A DNA stretch of 57,340 nucleotides from Planctomycetota bacterium. GTDB taxonomy: Bacteria; Planctomycetota; Planctomycetia; Pirellulales; Thermoguttaceae. This document shows positions 8,943-17,446 of the stretch, piece after piece; the stretch's first letter is position 1; each line of letters starts with the position of its first letter. The stretch is from assembly GCA_029550925.1 (NCBI GenBank), contig JAKPGL010000128.1, positions 1 through 57,340 on the forward strand, written 5' to 3'. A model generated the notes under the pieces. It was not told where the DNA came from. It saw nothing but the letters and a program-made list of their open reading frames with translations, and searched no databases. The position numbers were made by a program, and so were the translations under genes.

Positions 8943-9773
8943 ATGGAGACTTCTGCTTCCGATTTGTTGCGGATTGGAGCCCATACGTTCCGTAGTCGGC
9001 TGATCGTGGGCACGGGTAAGTACGCCACGTTCGAGTTGATGCAGCAGGCCCTGGAAACAGCCGGGGCGGAATGTGTTACCGTGGCGGTCCGCCGGGAACG
9101 GCTCCTGGACGCCCAGGGGCGGAATCTCCTGGATTATCTGGACCCGAAACGCTACACCATCCTGCCCAATACCGCCGGCTGCTACACAGCCGAAGACGCC
9201 GTTCGGGTGGCCCGCCTCGGACGGGAAATCCTCTCCCAGTTGGGCAATCCCGGCGCCAATTGGGTCAAACTGGAGGTGTTGGGCGACCCGAAAACTTTGT
9301 TGCCCGATCCAATCGGCACATTGGAAGCCACCCGGCAATTGGTGGCCGACGGGTTTGAAGTGCTCGTTTATACGACGGATGACCCGGTAACGGCCCGGCG
9401 TCTGAAAGAGGCGGGCGCAACCAGCGTCATGCCGGCCGGCAGTCCCATCGGGTCCGGTCAGGGGATTCTCAATCCGAATAATATCCGTATCTGTTTGGAA
9501 TATCTCAAAGACGACGACCCGGAGTATCCGGTGATTGTGGACGCCGGCGTGGGGACGGCCAGCGATGTAACCGCTGCGATGGAACTAGGCGTGGATGGGG
9601 TGCTTTTAAACACCGGTATTGCTCACGCCAAAAATCCGATCGCCATGGCCCGGGCCATGCGACTGGCCGCCGAAGCAGGCCGATTGGCATACCTGGCCGG
9701 CCGCATCCCGAAACGTCTCTATGCCACCGCCTCCAGCCCCCTGGAAGGCGTCGTCGCCTCGGCGGGCCGATAG
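8943..9773 (+). CDS. thiG: Thiazole synthase ThiG
   Basis: ThiG makes the thiazole phosphate half of thiamine from 1-deoxyxylulose 5-phosphate, dehydroglycine and the thiocarboxylate of ThiS. The 276-residue product has the normal length. It shows the Schiff-base lysine K109 in WVKLEVLGD, the [13 protein letters not shown] segment, the phosphate-binding [13 protein letters not shown] loop, and the [18 protein letters not shown] and [12 protein letters not shown] barrel strands. The start at 8943 follows CAGGAGAATCCCTCG, a good site. No thiS, thiF, thiE, thiC or thiO gene is adjacent, so the pathway is dispersed. No TPP riboswitch was seen. Two YjbQ-family genes, a family linked to thiamine-phosphate synthase side activity, are further along the window. 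Confidence 0.95.
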   Translation: METSASDLLRIGAHTFRSRLIVGTGKYATFELMQQALETAGAECVTVAVRRERLLDAQGRNLLDYLDPKRYTILPNTAGCYTAEDAVRVARLGREILSQLGNPGANWVKLEVLGDPKTLLPDPIGTLEATRQLVADGFEVLVYTTDDPVTARRLKEAGATSVMPAGSPIGSGQGILNPNNIRICLEYLKDDDPEYPVIVDAGVGTASDVTAAMELGVDGVLLNTGIAHAKNPIAMARAMRLAAEAGRLAYLAGRIPKRLYATASSPLEGVVASAGR

Positions 9774-9937
9774 CCCACCGGAAAAATTCCGCCCTCAACG
9801 AGAGGTCTTTGTACGAAGAGAGGAACACTCCGGGAAAAGAGGGAATATGTCAACCGGGTGAGGTTGGTCGCCTTGGAGGATGCGGCGCTGTCTTTTAGAC
9901 GGCAAGGGGGCGGTCGCCGGGGCGTGCAGGCCGGTTG

Positions 9938-10168
9938 AACAGACTCTGGAGTTTACCCAGTGTGGGTTGATCGCCAAATACCGGGCAGAAGCTAAAATTC
10001 GCCCATCTTTCGGGTTACCGCCGGGATGTCGTCCGCGCTAGCACTCCAGCGGGTTGGTATGATCCGAGCTGGGCGGTCCAAAGCGACTTAACCTGGTCAA
10101 TCGCCGTAAATTCCAGCCAATTCGCACATCCCCACGAAATCAACTCTGGGTAAACTCCAGAACAGACT
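9938..10168. mobile_element. MITE-like element A with 8-bp target duplication
   Basis: A 215-bp element (9946-10160) is bounded by a perfect 15-bp inverted repeat: CTGGAGTTTACCCAG at 9946-9960 and its complement CTGGGTAAACTCCAG at 10146-10160. Immediately outside each end is the same 8-bp direct repeat AACAGACT (9938-9945 and 10161-10168), the mark of a target-site duplication. The interior has no open frame and no transposase. It shares the CTGGAGTTT tip with element B at 19400. Confidence 0.8.
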
Positions 10169-10269
10169 GGGTTGCAGCACTATGTATTATATACTACACT
10201 GAATATTCGCCGTACTCGTCGGGCCAGCCTCCGGTTGGTCGTCCTCTCCGCCGAGGGAGGAACAGTTTG

Positions 10270-10294
10270 GGATTCCTGCGTTCGCGGGGATAAC
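10270..10294. repeat. REP-like palindrome
   Basis: A diverged copy of the 25-bp unit (GGATTCCTGCG...CGCGGGGATAAC) lies 50 bp before the oxidoreductase gene, in the same family as the cluster at 4178-4350. Confidence 0.6.
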
Positions 10295-10345
10295 AGAGGA
10301 GGGCCATTCGGCCGAAATGTTTTTTCCTTTTTTGGGAGGTCTTCA

Positions 10346-11797
10346 ATGAGTTATCAGCGTTTCTTCGATAGAAAAGACAGCGTTTCTTCAAAAGTATCTG
10401 GGGTGTCACGGCGATCCTTTGTTGGCGGGTTGGCTTCGGCGGCCGCATGGACGATCGTCCCTCGTCATGTCCTGGGCGGCGAAGGCCAAGTGGCGCCCAG
10501 CGAAAAGATCACCTTGGCCGGGATCGGCGTCGGCGGCCAAGGCATTCAGAACCTGGCCATTTTCGCCAAGTTTCCTGAAATCCAAATTACGGCCGTCTGC
10601 GATCCCGAACGAGAGCGGGAAGGCTATCTTTCCTGGAATTGGGCCCAAGGGAAAGAGACCCACACCGCTGGCCGGGAACCGGCGCGCCGAATGGTCGAGG
10701 AGCATTATGCGGCCCAGAAGCAAGCGGGCAAGTGGAAAGGCTGCGCCGCCTACGCCGACTATCGGGAACTGCTGGAAAAAGAAGACGTGGATGCGGTTAT
10801 GATCGCTGCGCCGGATCATGTGCACGCAGTGATTACCATGGCCGCCCTGAAAAAAGGGAAACATGTTTACTGCGAAAAGCCTCTTACCTGGTCGGTCTAT
10901 GAAGCCCGGCAGGTAACCGAGATGGCTCGCAAAATGAAGGTGGCCACCCAATTGGGCAACCAAGGCCAGGCCAGCGAAGAGGCTCGGCTTGTGCAGGAAT
11001 ACATCTTGGATGGCGTGATCGGCCCGGTCCATGAAGTCCACATCTGGAGCGGGCCTCGCTTCTGGACCTATCCGACCTGGGAAGGCCGTCCGAAAGAAAC
11101 CCCACCTGTGCCGGAAGGCTTGGATTGGGACCTTTGGCTCGGACCGGCGCCCGCGCGCCCCTATCATCCCTGCTATCATCCGTGGACCTGGCGGAATTGG
11201 TGGGATTTCGGCACCGGACTGATCGGCGATCTATGGTGTCATAAGGTTTCCACCGTCTTTAAGGCCCTGAAGCTTGCGCATCCGACGAGCGTGGAAGCCT
11301 CGGCCACCAAATGGGACCGGGACAACCCGGAACAGTATCCATTGGGCGTGATTGCTCGGTACGAATTCCCGGCGCGGGGCGACATGCCGCCGTTGGTGCT
11401 CTGGTGGTACGACGGCGGGTTGAAACCGCCTCGGCCCAAAGACCTGGAACCGGGCCGACCAATGGGCGACGTGATCTATATCGGCGAGAAGGGGACGCTG
11501 ATGAACCATCGGCTCATTCCGGAAGAAAAGATGAAGGCGTATGGTCGGCCGCCGCGCAAACTGCCCCGGTCGCCTGGGCACCACAAGGAGTGGATCGACG
11601 CCATCCGGGGCGGCCAGCCCGCCGGGAGCAACTTCGTCGATCACGCCGGGCTGCTTACCGAGGCAGGTCTGCTGGCCAACGTCGCCCTACGCACCGACCG
11701 AAAGCTCTACTGGAACGGGCCGGAACTGAAGTTCGTGAATGACGATGCGGCCAATCAATACCTTCATCGGCCCTACCGCGACGGCTGGAGCTTGTAA
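10346..11797 (+). CDS. Tat-exported Gfo/Idh/MocA-family oxidoreductase
   Basis: The 483-residue protein begins at an ATG 7 bases after GGGAGG. It has a twin-arginine signal (SRRSFVGGLASAAAWTI, cleavage near the VLGGEG region). A Rossmann fold follows (LAGIGVGGQGIQ, weak GxGxxG), then AVCDPERE, the DVDAVMIAAPDHVHA strand and the conserved EKPLTW motif, whose lysine is part of the active site. The C-terminal part carries the alpha/beta domain with the WNWWDFGTG-like segment WRNWWDFGTGLIGD. These exported enzymes use NAD(P) on sugars or inositols; the true substrate is not readable. It stands alone, with no partner gene on either side. Confidence 0.92.
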   Translation: MSYQRFFDRKDSVSSKVSGVSRRSFVGGLASAAAWTIVPRHVLGGEGQVAPSEKITLAGIGVGGQGIQNLAIFAKFPEIQITAVCDPEREREGYLSWNWAQGKETHTAGREPARRMVEEHYAAQKQAGKWKGCAAYADYRELLEKEDVDAVMIAAPDHVHAVITMAALKKGKHVYCEKPLTWSVYEARQVTEMARKMKVATQLGNQGQASEEARLVQEYILDGVIGPVHEVHIWSGPRFWTYPTWEGRPKETPPVPEGLDWDLWLGPAPARPYHPCYHPWTWRNWWDFGTGLIGDLWCHKVSTVFKALKLAHPTSVEASATKWDRDNPEQYPLGVIARYEFPARGDMPPLVLWWYDGGLKPPRPKDLEPGRPMGDVIYIGEKGTLMNHRLIPEEKMKAYGRPPRKLPRSPGHHKEWIDAIRGGQPAGSNFVDHAGLLTEAGLLANVALRTDRKLYWNGPELKFVNDDAANQYLHRPYRDGWSL

Positions 11798-11890
11798 CAG
11801 GTTCGAGTTCGAGGGTGGGCTGGTTCTCATGGTCGGCCCAGAAGCCTCTTGGCCGATATACCAGAGGCGAGGGCTGAGAAGGCGGAATGG

Positions 11891-12193
11891 TTAGCCGGCC
11901 TTTTCAGGCCGAGGGAGGGCCAGGGCGTGCAGGATCAACACCGACCCGATCGAAAGAAGCGAATAGCCGAGCCAGTCCGGCGGTCGAATCGTTCGGGTTG
12001 CGGCGGGAGGTCGTTCGTGCGGTAGGAGATTCGACAGAGAGAAGCTCGCGGCCGGCGCATGCCTGGGTTCGCCCATCAAGAGTTTCGCGGCGTCCGAGGT
12101 GAGCACCGCCGTCTCCACCAACCGAAACTGGACCCCCAACAGGACCAGCAGGACCCCGATCAGGAAAAATTGATTGCGATTCAGGTCGCGCAT
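11891..12193 (-). CDS. Small two-helix membrane protein
   Basis: The 100-residue product begins MRDLNRNQFFLIGVLL and has two hydrophobic helices, about residues 9-25 and 74-92, joined by a 45-residue polar linker rich in Pro and Ala. A GGGGGTAGGA stretch sits just before the ATG. No enzymatic motif is visible and I do not recognise a named family. The regular two-helix pattern and ribosome site support it as a real gene. Function unknown. Confidence 0.6.
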   Translation of the reverse strand: MRDLNRNQFFLIGVLLVLLGVQFRLVETAVLTSDAAKLLMGEPRHAPAASFSLSNLLPHERPPAATRTIRPPDWLGYSLLSIGSVLILHALALPRPEKAG

Positions 12194-12654
12194 GATTCCT
12201 ACCCCCAGAGGGCGGTCTGTGCGGTATTTTGCCGTGGTAGGTATCGGCTGGCCGAATCGACTTCTGCAAGCAACCTCGCGAACATCGCCTTCTAAGGACC
12301 GGAGCGGTGGGAGCGATTAGACCGAAAATTCCTTAGGAATCGACTTTCCTTACGACCAAGGAAAGGGGGCGGGGGGCTTCCGGGGGGGAATGCGGCGGAA
12401 AATTCCTCAAAACTGCGTTTCTTTTCCCCGAGGCCTCCTTCTTTTCGGACTCCGGGAGAAAGCCTCGCCGCCTAAAAGGGCCTGAGAGTTCGCTTTCTTC
12501 AACGCGCCAGATTTCCTCCGGGAAGAGCAAGATTCCAAGGGGTTTTTTATTCTATATTTAAACACAGTGCCAGTGTACAGGTTCAAAAAAGTCGTAGGAA
12601 AAAGTCTTTTTTTGTGGTTTGCCTTCTTTCTTTTTCCTTGGCGAGGAAAGCGTT
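12194..12654. other. Intergenic region before the receiver gene
   Basis: A 460-bp spacer between divergent genes. It contains a short perfect stem CTTTCCTT...AAGGAAAG near 12345-12366, an AT-rich patch with TATATTTAAA near 12553, and the GAGGAAAG ribosome site at 12643-12650. I see no gene and no clear -35/-10 pair. Confidence 0.4.
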
Positions 12655-13029
12655 ATGTGCCCCAAAGTGCTGATTGTGGACGATTCGGTGCTGATGCGTC
12701 GGATGATCGGCGAAACGCTCGCAGCAGCCGGTTGGGAAGTTGCCGGCGAAGCCGGTGACGGACGAGAGGCCGTGGAAAAATACCAGCAGCTTCGCCCCGA
12801 TGTAGTCACGATGGATATCGTGATGCCGGAAACCAACGGTATTCAGGCTCTGGAGGAAATTCTGGAGTTCGATCCCCATGCTCGGGTGGTGGTCGTCAGC
12901 GCCCTGAATCAAACCCGTATGATCTCCGAAGCGATTCGCAAAGGGGCACACGATTTCATTGCCAAGCCCTTCTTGCCGGAACAACTTCAGAACACCCTGG
13001 CCCATTGCTTGCCGGCCAAGCAGAACTAG
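12655..13029 (+). CDS. Stand-alone CheY-like response regulator receiver
   Basis: The 124-residue protein is a single receiver domain. The acidic pair is D9/D10 (LIVDDS), the phosphoacceptor is D54 (VTMDIVMPETNG), the switch Ser is S82 (VVVSAL) and the conserved lysine is K104 (IAKPF). There is no output domain, so it must act by protein contact, as CheY or Spo0F do. The ATG at 12655 follows GAGGAAAGC; an in-frame start at 12619 lacks a site. No histidine kinase or chemotaxis gene is adjacent, so its partner is unknown. The DIVMPETNG and SALNQTRMI wording is close to chemotaxis-type CheY proteins. Confidence 0.93.
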   Translation: MCPKVLIVDDSVLMRRMIGETLAAAGWEVAGEAGDGREAVEKYQQLRPDVVTMDIVMPETNGIQALEEILEFDPHARVVVVSALNQTRMISEAIRKGAHDFIAKPFLPEQLQNTLAHCLPAKQN

Positions 13030-13501
13030 GCCCTCGGAACAATTGAAGGGCCGTCAGGCCGACCTGCCCGGGCCGGTCTGTCCGTCTTTGGCCCGATGCA
13101 CTATCGCCGAGAAGGGAACTTCTGTACTCTCATTCCCTCCGGTACGTTTCTGTCGATATACTATTCTCTTTCACGGCGCGTTGCCTGCGGTTGAGGCGGC
13201 GGGGGAGGTCCCTGTCGGCTTAGAGCCTCTCACAGAATGACCGCCTCCTACCACCCTTCGTGGGGTACGCTCGCCAATCGCCAATTCTTCAGGGATTTCA
13301 AGTTACTAGAGGTTTTTAATTGCAAAACAGAATCAAAAACCCTCGGCGTTTCCTCTGCGTCTTCTGCGGTGAAATCTTTGCCGCGGAGAACGCGGAGAGC
13401 GCAGAGAAGCAACGGTGAGAAAGAGAGAAATCAGGGTATCCGGCGGCCCGATTCCGCGTGGGTTTGTGTTCTCTGCCGCTCCGAAAGCAAAGGGAACAGG
13501 C
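13030..13501. other. Intergenic region before the acyl synthetase gene
   Basis: About 470 bp without a recognisable gene. Open frames start in it but have no family resemblance and overlap the following gene out of frame. The region contains an inverted repeat of GCGGAGAACGC type at 13353-13406. Confidence 0.4.
13353..13406. repeat. Imperfect inverted repeat, GCGGAGA/CGCAGAG type
   Basis: CTCTGCGTCTTCTGCGG (13353-13369) faces CCGCGGAGAACGCGGAG plus AGCGCAGAG (13381-13406) across an 11-base loop. Hairpins with CTCTGCG...CGCAGAG wording recur in intergenic DNA of several unrelated bacteria. I found no second copy in this window. Confidence 0.6.
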
Positions 13502-15253
13502 GTGTCGAACAAGTTAGCCATTGGAAAGGGGATTTCTGTGGCGGCCTCCGAGGCGTCGGGCGCTTCGGCGCCCGCGCTCACCGCGACGGACATTCGGCTT
13601 GGAGAGAACCTGCCGAGGCGATTTTTGCGGATGTGTCGGCAAGCCGGGCGGCGATCCAAAGCGGCCGATTCCACCGGCATGGACCTGACGGGCCAGGAGC
13701 TTCTACTCCGGACGCTCCTTTTGCGACGTCTGCTCCGTCGGCATGTATTGGCCTCCGGAGAAGAGACCGTGGGCGTCCTGTTGCCGCCGTGCGTCCCCAG
13801 CGTACTGGTCAACGCCGCTTTAACGCTCGACCGCCGGGTGGTGGTCAATCTCAATTACACCTTGACAGCCGAGCTTCTGAACCAAGCTTGCCTGGCCCAG
13901 GCGGGCGTCCGCCATGTGATCACCAGCCAGAAAATGCTGGAGCGATTCCCACTCCAGTTGGACGCCGAAATGGTACTGCTGGAACAGTTGCGCGAAAAAA
14001 TTACGCCGGCCGATAAACTGCTGGCGTATCTGGAGGCTCGATGGATGCCGGTCTGCCTACTGGAACGGTTCTTGGGACTGCACCGCATCCAATGGGACGA
14101 TCTGATGACGATCATCTTCACCTCCGGCTCCACCGGCCAACCGAAAGGCGCCATGCTCACCCACGGCAACATCGGCGCCAATATCGAGGCGTTCCAGCAG
14201 GTGCTTTCGCTGCGGGCCTCGGATGTGTTGGTCGGGGTGTTGCCGTTTTTCCATTCATTCGGATATACCGTTACCCTTTGGACGGTGCTGAGCCTGGCGC
14301 CGAAGGGGATTTATCATACCAGCCCCTTGGAACCGCGGGCCATCGGCGATTTGTGCCGCCGTCACGGGGCCACCGTGCTCATCTCGACGCCCACCTTCCT
14401 CCGCAATTACCTTTGCCGCTGTGAACCGGAGGATTTCAAAACCCTGGACCTGATCATTTTAGGCGCGGAAGCGATGCCGAGGGATTTGGCCGATGCGTTT
14501 GAACAGAAGTTTGGCGTCCGGCCTGTGGAAGGGTATGGGACGACGGAACTATCGCCGGTCGTGTCGGTGAATATCCCGCCGGGTCGAGAAGTTCCGGGGC
14601 GGGAAGCGGGCCTTCGCGAAGGCACGGTAGGCCGACCTCTGCCCGGCGTGTGGGCCAAAGTCCTGGACGAGCAAACCGGCGAAGAACTGCCCACCGGCCG
14701 ACAAGGAATGCTCTGGATTCGCGGCCCCAACGTGATGAAAGGCTATCTCAACCAGCCGGAACAGACCGCCCAGGTCCTCCAGAACGGTTGGTACCAAACC
14801 GGCGATCTGGCCATCCTCGACCCGGACGGATTCATCCGCATTACCGGCCGCAGGAGCCGATTCTCCAAAATCGGCGGCGAAATGGTGCCCCATCTACGGG
14901 TCGAAGAGGTGCTCCGGCAGGTGCTGCAACTGGAGGACGCGGAGAACCCTTGCTTGGCGGTTACAGGCCTGCCGCATCCGACCAAAGGAGAACAACTGGT
15001 CGTGTTGCACACCGGGCTGCCAAAACCCCCGGAAGAAATCTGCCAGCAACTAACCCAGGCTGGGTTGCCGCCGCTGTGGACGCCATCGCCCGAAAACTTC
15101 CGCCAAGTCGAACAAATCCCTATTTTAAGCACAGGGAAACTGGACCTCCAGGCTCTCGCCCAGTTGGCAGAAGAACTGTTTTCTCCCGCCGCGACCCTGC
15201 CTTCCGAACGGCCTACCGGTTCGGCTGTTCCCCCAGAAGACGGCGCCGCGTGA
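13502..15253 (+). CDS. AMP-forming acyl-ACP/acyl-CoA synthetase
   Basis: This ANL-superfamily adenylating enzyme activates a fatty acid as acyl-AMP and passes it to ACP or CoA. Visible motifs are the P-loop TSGSTGQPKG (about residues 207-216), PFFHSFGYT, the GYGTTELSP acid-binding segment, YQTGD, and ITGRRSRFSKIGGE in the hinge region. The catalytic C-terminal Lys region reads STGKLD. The closest general likeness is the synthetase half of Aas (2-acylglycerophosphoethanolamine acyltransferase/acyl-ACP synthetase), here without the acyltransferase or transporter half. The start is uncertain: GTG at 13502 after AAAGGGAACAGG is used, while a GTG at 13415 would add 29 residues of non-conserved sequence. 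It is convergent with the next gene, 72 bp away. Confidence 0.88.
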   Translation: MSNKLAIGKGISVAASEASGASAPALTATDIRLGENLPRRFLRMCRQAGRRSKAADSTGMDLTGQELLLRTLLLRRLLRRHVLASGEETVGVLLPPCVPSVLVNAALTLDRRVVVNLNYTLTAELLNQACLAQAGVRHVITSQKMLERFPLQLDAEMVLLEQLREKITPADKLLAYLEARWMPVCLLERFLGLHRIQWDDLMTIIFTSGSTGQPKGAMLTHGNIGANIEAFQQVLSLRASDVLVGVLPFFHSFGYTVTLWTVLSLAPKGIYHTSPLEPRAIGDLCRRHGATVLISTPTFLRNYLCRCEPEDFKTLDLIILGAEAMPRDLADAFEQKFGVRPVEGYGTTELSPVVSVNIPPGREVPGREAGLREGTVGRPLPGVWAKVLDEQTGEELPTGRQGMLWIRGPNVMKGYLNQPEQTAQVLQNGWYQTGDLAILDPDGFIRITGRRSRFSKIGGEMVPHLRVEEVLRQVLQLEDAENPCLAVTGLPHPTKGEQLVVLHTGLPKPPEEICQQLTQAGLPPLWTPSPENFRQVEQIPILSTGKLDLQALAQLAEELFSPAATLPSERPTGSAVPPEDGAA

Positions 15254-15325
15254 ACTTTCCGCCGTTGGAGGGCGAGGCGTCGTTCTCCGCTGCGGAAGAG
15301 ACCATGCATTCCACGATGGGATCGC

Positions 15326-16306
15326 CTATCGCGGGGCGTCGGTGCGGGGGAGTTGGCTGGTTTGGACCACCGGCGGTTGACCAGGCGAGGTTGCCGAGCC
15401 GGACAAAGGGCCTGCCTGTTCTGCCGAGGATGGAGAGCCTCCGACCCCAGCAGCCTGCTGCGTCAACCGGACGAACTCCTGGCGGACTTCGGGCGATGTG
15501 GTTTGCAGTCGAGACGCCAACCGCTCCAATTGCCCAGGATTTCTTTGGGCGCATAGCCAAAGCTCTTCGACAAATCGGGCGGTCTGTTTGAAGTTGTAGT
15601 CGGAAACCCGACCGACGAGCGGATGGAAAGTTTTGGTAAGCACCTCCACAGCGCCGGGTTCCATCTGCAAAAACGTGTCCAGCCGACAGGAAATCCACGT
15701 CCGGCCGTCTTCCTGCCGACGCACCGAACTGTGCAGGATCAGCAGCGCCCGGCCCTGCACCTTTCTTTTCAACAGGGGACCTTCATAGCTTCCTTCCGCG
15801 TAGATCAGATGCAGTTCCGGACGCCGAAAGAGAAATTGCATCTGACACTGGGTCCCCATCCCGTCATCGACCTGATAGACGCCTTGGGCCGTCGGGTGCA
15901 ATTTCATCCGGCTGACGCCCAGCACTTGCCAGATGTCAACCACCAGCTCTGGATGATAGAGACAGAAGAGAAAAAACTGTGGCTCACACTGGATGACCTC
16001 CAGGGGCATCCGTCGAAACAGGGTGGCCTGCGAGACCACTTCCTGGACCCTGCTCCGGGCCGCGGCATCGAGATGTTCCCAGGGAATGGCCTGCAAGGCG
16101 GCGTCTTGGGCTTCTCGACTGCTGGAGCCTTCTTGGGGGGGCCTTTTCGGCCGAAACAAGGACGGCCCCTCTGCCCCCAGTAAAGCCCCCGTTGTCCAAA
16201 GCGGCAGAAGCATTCCTACCAGAACCCCCAGCCAGCCCCACTCTCTTTGTCCTCTGGCCGACCGGGAAGGCAAAAACGAAAAACACACTTTCGCCAGAAA
16301 GCTCAC
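15326..16306 (-). CDS. Secreted or membrane-anchored protein of unknown function
   Basis: The 326-residue product starts at a GTG behind AAGGGGGGCC. It has one hydrophobic segment near residues 24-44 (WGWLGVLVGMLLPLWTTGA), ending ALLGAE, which could be a late signal peptidase site. A compact conserved-looking domain follows (residues 70-250) with LEVIQCEPQFFLFCLYHPELVV, GQCQMQFLFRRPELHLIYAEGS-type and SCRLDTFLQMEPGAVEV features, and then a Pro/Ser-rich tail of about 50 residues. I do not recognise a named domain and see no catalytic signature. The order signal, globular beta-rich domain, disordered tail suggests a periplasmic protein. Confidence 0.72.
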   Translation of the reverse strand: MSFLAKVCFSFLPSRSARGQREWGWLGVLVGMLLPLWTTGALLGAEGPSLFRPKRPPQEGSSSREAQDAALQAIPWEHLDAAARSRVQEVVSQATLFRRMPLEVIQCEPQFFLFCLYHPELVVDIWQVLGVSRMKLHPTAQGVYQVDDGMGTQCQMQFLFRRPELHLIYAEGSYEGPLLKRKVQGRALLILHSSVRRQEDGRTWISCRLDTFLQMEPGAVEVLTKTFHPLVGRVSDYNFKQTARFVEELWLCAQRNPGQLERLASRLQTTSPEVRQEFVRLTQQAAGVGGSPSSAEQAGPLSGSATSPGQPPVVQTSQLPRTDAPR

Positions 16307-16774
16307 AGGGCCCCCCTTGGGTGAAACGATTTCCTAGCAAACTTTCCCAAAACCAACCAAGCAGCACCCTCGAATAGCTCTCATAGGCCAAAACACCCCC
16401 CCTCTTTGTGGTATTTCCGGGGGAATGGTACCTATAGAGAACACATCAGAGCGGTTAAAATTATTCGGCTTTTAGAAGCGGTAAGGGTCAGAGAAAAATT
16501 GCAACCGAGGAAAGGGGCAGGAAAAGGTGTTCTTGTTTTGCCTAAACTTCCAAAGACGCTTGAAGTTATCCAGAATGTGCATCTTTTTTAATTTTTGTAT
16601 ATTACAAATACATTTCCTAATTTGTGGTATGTAACACCGTCTGTCAGATGCTCATCAAGCCAGTCTGACATACGGGGTTACCACACAGGCATTCCTCCTC
16701 CCCAGGTACCTCCCTGTAAGCCCGGGCAGTGTGTGGCCCCCCGATTGCTTTTTAGAGCATCCTGGCGGGGGATG
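16307..16774. other. AT-richer intergenic region with long hairpin
   Basis: A 470-bp stretch between genes. Short open frames in it have no protein-like composition. The main feature is the inverted repeat at 16631-16681. The sequence around 16440-16620 is clearly AT-richer than the flanking genes. Confidence 0.5.
16631..16681. repeat. Long imperfect hairpin, dispersed CCGTCTGTC motif
   Basis: GTAACACCGTCTGTCAGA (16631-16648) faces TCTGACATACGGGGTTAC (16664-16681); 16 of 18 positions pair around a 15-base loop. Single arms of the same motif occur at 4372-4393 and, with flanking AAGCCAGTCTG, at 54061-54086 before gyrA. It is therefore a dispersed repeat and not a gene-specific terminator. Confidence 0.75.
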
Positions 16775-17446
16775 TCAGGCCCCGAACCAGGCTTCTAAGA
16801 CCGAAAGATAAAGCTCGCTCATCCGGGCGCAGAAGGAGGCGTCGTCTTCCAGGTGCAAAGGCGGAGTTGCCACCCGGCCGGGAGCACGCCACGCTTCCGG
16901 CGGCAACCGATAGACCAGCCCCGGATCGGGGACGAACAGACGCCCCGCTCCGATGGTGGTTTGGCTTACGAGTTGTTGGAATCGTCCTTCCTGAGCGGCT
17001 GCTTCCAATTCCGGCCCCCACACACTGATCACATACGGCGTTCCTGTCTCTAAGGCAAGGTCGGCGTGAATCCACGCATATTGACAATGGATGATCTGGG
17101 GATCGAAACTTTCCAATTCCGCCCGAAACGCCTTCCGGAACCGATCTTCGTAGCACTGCCATTGGGCCTCGGTCAATCGACAGAAGTGCATTTTGTCTGG
17201 GCCGGGTTCAAAGCAGGGCAACGGGATAGGCACGTCCGCCGCCGAGCACTCCGGCCGGCATATCACTCGGCGGACTGCAAAGGGGGGTTGAGTCTCGGAA
17301 TCGTCTTTCTGCTCTCCCGAATCCGCCGCCAACACCCGCACCTGGTGCCCCCAACGAGTCAGTCCTCGGGCAAGTCGGGCTGCTTCCCGTCCCCCAAGGC
17401 CTTGGCCTAAAGGATCATGGCTAGTGAGCAACACCCGGAGCGTCAT
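16775..17446 (-). CDS. Half-length GT4-like glycosyltransferase, likely truncated
   Basis: The first 190 residues read as the N-terminal Rossmann half of a GT-B glycosyltransferase of family 4: VLLTSHDPLGQGLGGREAARLARGLTRWGHQVRVLA, then DPQIIHCQYAWIHADLAL and TPYVISVWGPELE. Ordinary members are 370-400 residues, with a second half that binds the nucleotide sugar and carries an EX7E motif. Here the sequence jumps at about residue 195 to a short tail (ARMSELYLSVLEAWFGA) that resembles the extreme C-terminus of full-length enzymes. The donor-binding half is therefore missing, apparently by internal loss, so catalysis is doubtful. I found no donor-binding half in the flanking non-coding DNA. Confidence 0.72.
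   Translation of the reverse strand: MTLRVLLTSHDPLGQGLGGREAARLARGLTRWGHQVRVLAADSGEQKDDSETQPPFAVRRVICRPECSAADVPIPLPCFEPGPDKMHFCRLTEAQWQCYEDRFRKAFRAELESFDPQIIHCQYAWIHADLALETGTPYVISVWGPELEAAAQEGRFQQLVSQTTIGAGRLFVPDPGLVYRLPPEAWRAPGRVATPPLHLEDDASFCARMSELYLSVLEAWFGA

Larger units (their letters stand above)
9774..10345. other. Intergenic region, thiG to oxidoreductase
   Basis: This 570-bp region has no gene. It contains MITE-like element A (9938-10168), a REP-like palindrome at 10270-10294 and the ribosome site of the oxidoreductase gene. An AT-rich patch with a TATACT box (10190-10195) just past the right end of element A could be a -10 element, but I see no matching -35 box. Confidence 0.5.

Noticed and set aside
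13237-14016. Plus-strand frame before and within the acyl synthetase gene
   Set aside because: It overlaps the synthetase out of frame and is Arg/Gly/Pro-rich without any motif.
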